Source: Bin76 sp963665765 (GTDB taxonomy: Bacteria > Actinomycetota > Acidimicrobiia > Spongiisociales > ZC4RG35). Taken from it: DNA of 64,000 nucleotides. The first letter of the stretch is position 1; each line of letters begins with the position of its first letter. A program made the translations under genes and the position numbers. This document shows positions 58,513 through 64,000 of the stretch, piece by piece. Where the stretch lies: NCBI GenBank assembly GCA_963665765.1, contig OY762464.1, positions 2,418,001 to 2,482,000 on the forward strand. The letters run 5' to 3'. The notes below the pieces were generated by a model, which saw only the letters and a program-made list of their open reading frames with translations, was not told where the DNA came from and made no database searches.

Positions 58513-61500
58513 TCAGCTGGACGATTGCTTCGAGGGTTTGCGTGAGGCGAGGATCTGTAGAAGCTCTTCTGCCTGAGTTCTGACAGTTCGCCACCGAGCT
58601 TGCTGTTGGCGGTTGCTCAGGGAAGTGATCTTCTCCCATTGGGGGCCGTCGGGATGCAGGCGTGTCTCACCTCCCGCCAGCTTGTACAGCCCGGCAAAGG
58701 GATAGCCTTCCGAGCGGATCATCGCTCCGAGAGTTGCTTTCCCCACCGCAGGCGGGTTATCCCCAAATAGAGAGCCATTTCGAGCCGACCACAAGTAAGA
58801 GGCTGTTTCCAACAGGTGGCGCCCCCGTTTCAGAAGGGCAGACCGCTTTTCATCCTTGATCTGCTGTAGCCGGAGGTTGGCCCGTTCGGCCTGACGTTCG
58901 ATGTGACGACGGAACAGCGTTTCCGCCTGATCCTTGGGGATGGGGTCGAAAACGGCGGCAGCCAGATGCTCCTGCATTTCGGCGAGTGACTCCACCAGGG
59001 AGAGTCCGGTGGGCGTATTGCGATACCACCCCACTCGGGGGCGCCCTTGGGGGGTGTGCTCCAGACGTCGAAGACCCAGGGCCGACAGGTCGGGGGAGTC
59101 GGATTCACTGAGCAGATGCTTGAATACAGGGTCTCCAAAGGTGAGGAACCGGAGGGTGTCCGGATGCTGATCGGCCAGCTTGGGACGGAAGGTAACCGTT
59201 TGCTCGGACTGCTGCATTTCCACGCGGTAGGCCCCCGGCAGATCAGGATGGGGTCGGAACCGCTGACCGAAGGTTTGTGATTTGGTGAAAAACTTTTCCA
59301 GTTCGGTGGGGGTGGCCGGTGGGGTTGACTCGGCCGGTTCGGTCGATCGGGATTGATATTCCTCCAGATCGAGACCTTCTCGTTCTGCCTGCTCGATTTC
59401 GGCGTTGATCTTCGCCAGGGCCTTTTCCAGATTGACACTGCGGATCCCAGGTGATTGCAGGGCCAGATCGCGGATGGTCTGCTCCACGCGTTGGAGAATG
59501 GGCTGGAGAGGCCCCACCACTCCCTCGAACCAGTCGATCCGGTCCCGAAGCCGCCGGTACACCTCTCCTTCGATGGTGCCTTCCAGAAAGTAGCTCCAGA
59601 TTTTCACAGTGTTGAACTTTTGGCCGATCCGGTCCACCCGTCCAATCCGCTGCTCCAGCCGCATGGGGTTCCAGGGAACGTCGTAGTTGATCTCCACGCC
59701 GCAGGTTTGCAGATTGAGTCCTTCGGCCATGGCGTCGGTACCCAGAAGAATCTGGATTTTCCCATCCCGAAAGGCCTGCTTGATTTCTTCTTTGCCCACC
59801 CGCTCCCAATCCATGGCGTTGGGATTCCACCGTTCGCCGCCTCTGCCCGAGTAGCAGGCTATTCGCTTTCCGTAAATAGCGGAGAGCTTTCTCCGTAGAT
59901 GATCCATGGTGTCGGTGTATTGGGTGAAGATCACCACATTGGGCCGGGTGGAAAGGGCCGCCAGCAGGTCCTCTTCCAATCGGGTGTATTTGGTGTCGGT
60001 TCCCAGCCGCCCCAGTTCGGCGAGGAAGTCCTGCACATATCCGATTTCCTGGGCGGCGATCGATCCCAGGTCACTGCGGTCCCCGAGCTCTTCGAGGGCA
60101 TCGGAGGCCAGATCTTCGTCCTCCCCATCTTCCTCGGCGAGGCTCAAATCGTTTACTTCTGCCTGCAGGAATGCCAGACGGCGGGTCAGACTCTTTTCCA
60201 AGGCATGGAAAGAGCTGGTTAGACGACGCCGGTACACGGTCATCACAAATCCAAGACCCTTTCTCTTCTCTTCATATTTCCGGTAGAAATCGGAGATGTA
60301 CTCCTCCACCCGGTCGTAGAGGGCTCGTTCTTGCGGTGTCATCGTCACCCAACGTGGCTCGGGTCGGCGTCCGGCCAGATTGGCGGGCAACAGGCCCTGA
60401 TCTCGGTAGGACTTGAGCAGTTGGCGGCTGTGCCGATGCATGCGTCGGCGGAGAGGCGTCAGGTGTCCCAGGATTTTCAGCATCGCCGCCCGTTCATCAG
60501 GCCGGCGGAGGGATGCGATGCGGACTGGCCTTTTCAATAACCCTTTCAGCCGATCCCATCCGGCCCATCCCAGTGTGTCCTCCACCGATTTCCCTATTTG
60601 GGGCTCGATTCTTCCTCCATGGCGCAGTTCATCACGGGCCATTTCTGCCACGAGGCGCCAGTTCGCTTCCTTCCATTCCGATCGGGCGGTGCGCAACTGT
60701 TCGAAGTAGTCGAGAAAGTTCTGGTCGGTGGCGCCCCAGCGTCCGGGAAGTCCCAGCTGGATCAGCAGATCCCACACCTCCACCGGATGCACCTGCATGG
60801 GGGTGGCGGTCAGTAGCAGCAGTCCATCGGTCTTGGCGCTCAGACCCCCAGGGGACTCTTTGGTGCCTTCCAGCATTTCCAGCAGTCGGTTAGGCCGTCT
60901 CAGGTTTCGGTTCAGAAAGTCCTTGCGGCGGGCATGGTGGGCTTCGTCGATCACCACCAAGTCCCAATGCGGCCCCTGCCATAGCGCTTCACGGCGCTCC
61001 GTTCGACGGGCGAGTTGGCTCGACATAATCATGATGGGCGCCCTATCCCAAGGATGGCCGCCACCGAGTGGCTCGATTGTTTGTTCCGGCCCCACGCCGA
61101 TAACCAGATCGTGGCCGTCGTAGACGGGAACCGTCATCCCGAATTTCTCTCGGAGTTCTCCCTGCCACTGCCACCGCACCGAAGCCGGAGTGAGAATCAG
61201 GCATCGGCGCACCTGCTGGGAGAGGGTGAGGTCGCGAAGGATCATCCCCACCTCGATGGTTTTGCCCAGGCCCACCTCGTCGGCCAGCAGGAAACGCTGT
61301 GGAAAAGCGGACACCACCTGCCGGGCCACCCGGGATTGGTGAGGCCATGGCTCGATGACCGAGGTTGACCCAAGTCGGCCCTCCATTCCCACGAGATGAG
61401 GAACATCCCGCAGCCAGGCGGCCAGGACGGCCTCGGAAGGAGTGGTTTGGGTGGAGTCTTCCGCCGGGTCGTGGGTTGGTGGATCGTCGGGGGTGTATTC

Positions 61501-62181
61501 CAGAAGTTTGCGGCGGACGGCTTCGGGAACGGGAAGGGTGATGTATCCGGCCAGGCTGCCACTCCAGGCTTGCTGGAACTCTTTTTCCACGAACTCGACG
61601 TGTTCTCCCATGTTCCAACTCTTGAACACCGAGAACTGCTCGTAGTTCCCTGTCCACCCGTGGGTGGTCTCGTTGTTGCTTCCCTGCCATGCGATCCGGT
61701 CGCCCCGTTGGTCGGTGGCGATGCCGTTCTTGGAGTGAAAGTACCCAACGCCTGGCCGGGGAACCACGACTCTGATCCGCAGTGTTCCGTCGGCGACCAT
61801 CCAGGAGAGGGCTTTTAAACGTTCTTTCTCTACTTCATTTGGGTGGCCTCGTAACAGATCCAGAAGATGCTCGGTGACCACCGACTCCTGGTTCTCGCCC
61901 CGCTCGATCGCCTTGATGTCTTCGGGGTTCAGGTCGGTTCCCACCAGAAGCCGCATCCGGCCACTGTTACGGATCAGCGCGGCCAATCCCCGAGCGGCCA
62001 AAGCCAGGCTGCCGGAAGTAAAGTAGCCGGCCATCCGGTCCAGGGCGACCGAGTGGGACAGCACCGGGATGTAGAAGCTCTCGACAGGTCGGTCGGCGGT
62101 GGTGTAGCCAACCTTCAGGTCCAAGTCTCGGAGTCCGTCCCTTTCCCGACCGGGGGAAGGAGTGCCCTGTCCGGTTCTCAC
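58513..62181 (-). CDS. PLD-like domain plus SNF2 helicase, anti-phage type
   Basis: A 1,222-aa protein. N-terminal PLD-like region (about 25-220) with one HxK at H149/K151 and GSNNE at 167-171. An SNF2/DEAH helicase follows: LLADEVGLGKTIE with GKT at 306-308, DEAH at 412-415, LLLLTATP, a helical insertion, then IFTQYTDTMDHLRR, LLGTDAMAEGLNLQ and EQRIGRVDRIGQ. The C-terminal ~350 residues are helical and charged. Similar PLD-SNF2 proteins and DISARM's DrmD occur in defence loci with a DNA methylase. It is 12 bp from the methylase gene on the same strand. Assignment to a named system is not possible from one window. Confidence 0.85.
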   Translation of the reverse strand: MRTGQGTPSPGRERDGLRDLDLKVGYTTADRPVESFYIPVLSHSVALDRMAGYFTSGSLALAARGLAALIRNSGRMRLLVGTDLNPEDIKAIERGENQESVVTEHLLDLLRGHPNEVEKERLKALSWMVADGTLRIRVVVPRPGVGYFHSKNGIATDQRGDRIAWQGSNNETTHGWTGNYEQFSVFKSWNMGEHVEFVEKEFQQAWSGSLAGYITLPVPEAVRRKLLEYTPDDPPTHDPAEDSTQTTPSEAVLAAWLRDVPHLVGMEGRLGSTSVIEPWPHQSRVARQVVSAFPQRFLLADEVGLGKTIEVGMILRDLTLSQQVRRCLILTPASVRWQWQGELREKFGMTVPVYDGHDLVIGVGPEQTIEPLGGGHPWDRAPIMIMSSQLARRTERREALWQGPHWDLVVIDEAHHARRKDFLNRNLRRPNRLLEMLEGTKESPGGLSAKTDGLLLLTATPMQVHPVEVWDLLIQLGLPGRWGATDQNFLDYFEQLRTARSEWKEANWRLVAEMARDELRHGGRIEPQIGKSVEDTLGWAGWDRLKGLLKRPVRIASLRRPDERAAMLKILGHLTPLRRRMHRHSRQLLKSYRDQGLLPANLAGRRPEPRWVTMTPQERALYDRVEEYISDFYRKYEEKRKGLGFVMTVYRRRLTSSFHALEKSLTRRLAFLQAEVNDLSLAEEDGEDEDLASDALEELGDRSDLGSIAAQEIGYVQDFLAELGRLGTDTKYTRLEEDLLAALSTRPNVVIFTQYTDTMDHLRRKLSAIYGKRIACYSGRGGERWNPNAMDWERVGKEEIKQAFRDGKIQILLGTDAMAEGLNLQTCGVEINYDVPWNPMRLEQRIGRVDRIGQKFNTVKIWSYFLEGTIEGEVYRRLRDRIDWFEGVVGPLQPILQRVEQTIRDLALQSPGIRSVNLEKALAKINAEIEQAEREGLDLEEYQSRSTEPAESTPPATPTELEKFFTKSQTFGQRFRPHPDLPGAYRVEMQQSEQTVTFRPKLADQHPDTLRFLTFGDPVFKHLLSESDSPDLSALGLRRLEHTPQGRPRVGWYRNTPTGLSLVESLAEMQEHLAAAVFDPIPKDQAETLFRRHIERQAERANLRLQQIKDEKRSALLKRGRHLLETASYLWSARNGSLFGDNPPAVGKATLGAMIRSEGYPFAGLYKLAGGETRLHPDGPQWEKITSLSNRQQQARWRTVRTQAEELLQILASRKPSKQSSS

Positions 62182-62193
62182 TCGCTTGGATCC

Positions 62194-64000
62194 CTACCGG
62201 TCGAAACCAAACTCGCCCTGAGTGGGGTCCAGGGCCGAGGGAGGGTCTTGGGGAATGCGCAGGTCGGGAAACAATACGGCCAGACTGTCGAGGTCCTCGG
62301 CCTCGGGACGAGCGAAGACGCCTTTGATCTTGGTGCGGGGGATGGCGTTCACCAGCGCTTGTAGGAGGGCTCGGAATCGGCTGTCCTCGCCAAGGCGGGT
62401 GCGGCGCAAGAAAGTTTCGGCGCCCCGGATCCCGTCTTCCCGATGGGCCACCATCAGGGCATGGGCGGCGTCGATCAGCCGCTCGAAAGATGTGTTTTCC
62501 GGGTCGGCCAGTCCTTTGCGGCGGCGGTGGATGGGCTCTTGAAGCACTACAGTGGAGGACTTTTTGGTTACGAGCTGGAGGCGCCGAAGTTCGCGATCGA
62601 GGTCGGTTCCCAGGGCCAGGGCCAGCTTGCGGGCTTCGTCGTAGGGGAACTCCACCGCTCGGAAGGAATCCCAGGCCAACAGATACCAGTCGGTGATCGG
62701 GTCGAATTGCGCCCCATGGGTGGACAGGCTTTCTCGGCGAAGGTTGGCAACTTCCTGGCGGGCGAGTTCCAGGGCCTCCTCGGGGCGGAGCGGCCGTGGC
62801 CGGCCGGTGTCAGGATCGACGTCGGAAGTCAAAACCGGCCACTGCTGGGAGATCACCGACAGGGCAGGGCCGAAGGAGGCAATATAGAGGTCAACGCCCT
62901 CCACCCCCTCGGCGCGGAACTGCTCGGCGCTTTCTCGTGCCGCCCGGCGCACTTGGGGCGCCAGATCGTCCCACCAGGCCGGTTCGCCCTGACCGGTTCG
63001 CTTGCGGCAGGCCAGGAGAATGGTGGAGGCCGAAGCGGCTTTTTTGGCCTGGTGGAGGGAATGTTCGGATTCGGTGTGGACCGGCCAGGACGATTCGATC
63101 CGAAAACCACTTTCGATCAGCGACCGACCCAAGGTGTCCCAGGCTTCGGTCTTCTTGTGATTGAACATCACGGTCAACACCCCGTCGTCGGACAGCACCC
63201 GGTGGGCCTCGGCGAAGATCCGAGTCATCTTGGCCTGGTAGTCGGCCTGTGCCAGGCGGCGGGCGTTCTTTTTGTTGAGGGCAGTGAAACGGGCCGGGTT
63301 GGCCACCGCCTCGGTGGCTTTCTCGGTGAGCTCGGTGGCGAAAAGGTCTGGATAGAGGTGTCCGGCGGTGCGCTTCAGCCAGACATAGAAGAAATCGGAC
63401 AATTCGGCATATTGCACGTTGTCGTAGTAGGGGGGATCCATCACCACCGCTTGCATGCTTCGGTCCGCAAGGGGGAGGTCGGCGGCATCGCGGTTGTGGA
63501 CCTCCACCAGATCGGCGGCTCGCTCGGGACGGTCGGCGAACAGCACCTGCCGAGAAGGTTCGAGCAGCTTGGCGATTCCTCGGTAAGCGTTGACGATTTG
63601 GTTTACCGCCCACGGCAGGAGATTGTGGGCACCGTCAAATTCCCCGTAAGACCAGACAAACGCGTAGTTGTGTTGGCTGAACACATGGGCCACCTTGCGA
63701 TAGGTGGGGTCCCATGGGCAGAGCAGCGAGCAATAGTCAGCCATTTTGTCGACCGCGGTGGCAAGATAAGCACCCACCGCCTCGGCGTGGTGGCATTCGA
63801 GTTGCTTTTCCATCTCCCCTTGGAGTCGGCGTAACTCTTCCACCGCCACGCCCATCGTCAAGAGTTGACGGGGAGAGAAAAACCCTTTCCACTCTGACAT
63901 TCCGTAGTAGTGGGGGCGCATATCACTGGCTACTTCTGGGAACCCTTCGTTGGGAACTACGCCATCCAATAGCCATCGGTTGATCACTCGGTCGAGTTCT
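62194..64000 (-). CDS. DUF1156-type adenine DNA methylase, 5' end beyond window
   Basis: Contains the amino-methyltransferase motif DPPYYDNVQYAELSDFFYVWLKR and VLTVMFNHKKTEAWDTL, the pattern of DUF1156 anti-phage-associated N6-adenine methylases. The frame is open through the window edge: ELDRVINRWLLDG reads across 63987, so the GTG there is internal and the true start lies beyond 64000. The C-terminal domain is complete, ending EFGFDR at 62194. It precedes the SNF2 gene by 12 bp and is probably in its operon. In related loci such methylases are accompanied by DUF499 ATPases and DUF3780 proteins. Confidence 0.82.
   Translation of the reverse strand, partial: ELDRVINRWLLDGVVPNEGFPEVASDMRPHYYGMSEWKGFFSPRQLLTMGVAVEELRRLQGEMEKQLECHHAEAVGAYLATAVDKMADYCSLLCPWDPTYRKVAHVFSQHNYAFVWSYGEFDGAHNLLPWAVNQIVNAYRGIAKLLEPSRQVLFADRPERAADLVEVHNRDAADLPLADRSMQAVVMDPPYYDNVQYAELSDFFYVWLKRTAGHLYPDLFATELTEKATEAVANPARFTALNKKNARRLAQADYQAKMTRIFAEAHRVLSDDGVLTVMFNHKKTEAWDTLGRSLIESGFRIESSWPVHTESEHSLHQAKKAASASTILLACRKRTGQGEPAWWDDLAPQVRRAARESAEQFRAEGVEGVDLYIASFGPALSVISQQWPVLTSDVDPDTGRPRPLRPEEALELARQEVANLRRESLSTHGAQFDPITDWYLLAWDSFRAVEFPYDEARKLALALGTDLDRELRRLQLVTKKSSTVVLQEPIHRRRKGLADPENTSFERLIDAAHALMVAHREDGIRGAETFLRRTRLGEDSRFRALLQALVNAIPRTKIKGVFARPEAEDLDSLAVLFPDLRIPQDPPSALDPTQGEFGFDR

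Overview
The window is a GC-rich bacterial chromosome segment with tightly packed, often 1-4 nt overlapping genes and many GTG/TTG starts. Gene content (polyphosphate glucokinase, fused KorA plus KorB, nickel superoxide dismutase with its maturation protease, SCP2-domain protein, DUF3048 lipoprotein, a Bacillus/actinobacterial-type LexA box before recA) points to an actinobacterium. The RNase Y gene next to recA and the absence of recX fit a deep-branching class such as Acidimicrobiia, but that rank is inference. No rRNA, tRNA or CRISPR array was found.

Layout. 1-6.7 kb: minus-strand pgpA and thioesterase; a DUF433 antitoxin gene with a broken DUF5615 toxin; then ilvE, a hypothetical gene, a FAH-family hydrolase, gltX and mdh. 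6.87-10.96 kb: a 4,091-bp IS1-family element with perfect 18-bp terminal inverted repeats, 8-bp target duplications and about 3.2 kb of passenger genes. It is inserted into an intergenic repeat that has a second, uninterrupted copy at 15.7 kb. 11.1-14.2 kb (minus): SCP2 protein, xpt, leuD, leuC. 14.3-18.7 kb: divergent type II GAPDH-like gene, PHP phosphatase, cinA, thpR. 18.7-24.7 kb: LexA-controlled recA, then rny-miaB-miaA-dapF. 24.9-28.4 kb: a two-gene accessory module, a RecQ helicase fused to a ComF-like phosphoribosyltransferase plus a DprA-like protein. 28.4-36.5 kb: rel/rsh, MBL hydrolase, hisS, aspS, rarA, ppgK. 36.5-43.4 kb: hflX, moaA, an AIM24 protein, DUF2237, korB-korA. 43.5-50.8 kb: amidase, two envelope proteins, the sodX/sodN pair, YihY protein, metG. 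50.8-57.3 kb: tandem EamA transporters, then deoC, aldehyde dehydrogenase, a truncated ALDH-like protein and an AlkA-type glycosylase. 57.3-64 kb: a small accessory patch (a DUF6941-like gene, a DUF4258/DUF2283 toxin-antitoxin candidate, an alkA fragment) leading into a probable anti-phage locus (PLD-SNF2 helicase and a DUF1156-type DNA methylase that runs off the window end).

Most of the window is housekeeping: translation (gltX, hisS, aspS, metG), tRNA modification (miaA, miaB), recombination and SOS (recA, rarA), stringent response (rsh), leucine and lysine/peptidoglycan precursors (leuCD, ilvE, dapF), and central carbon (mdh, korAB, GAPDH-like, ppgK). The accessory interest lies in four places: the cargo-carrying IS1 element, the RecQ-PRTase/DprA pair, the variant nickel SOD, and the defence-like right end.
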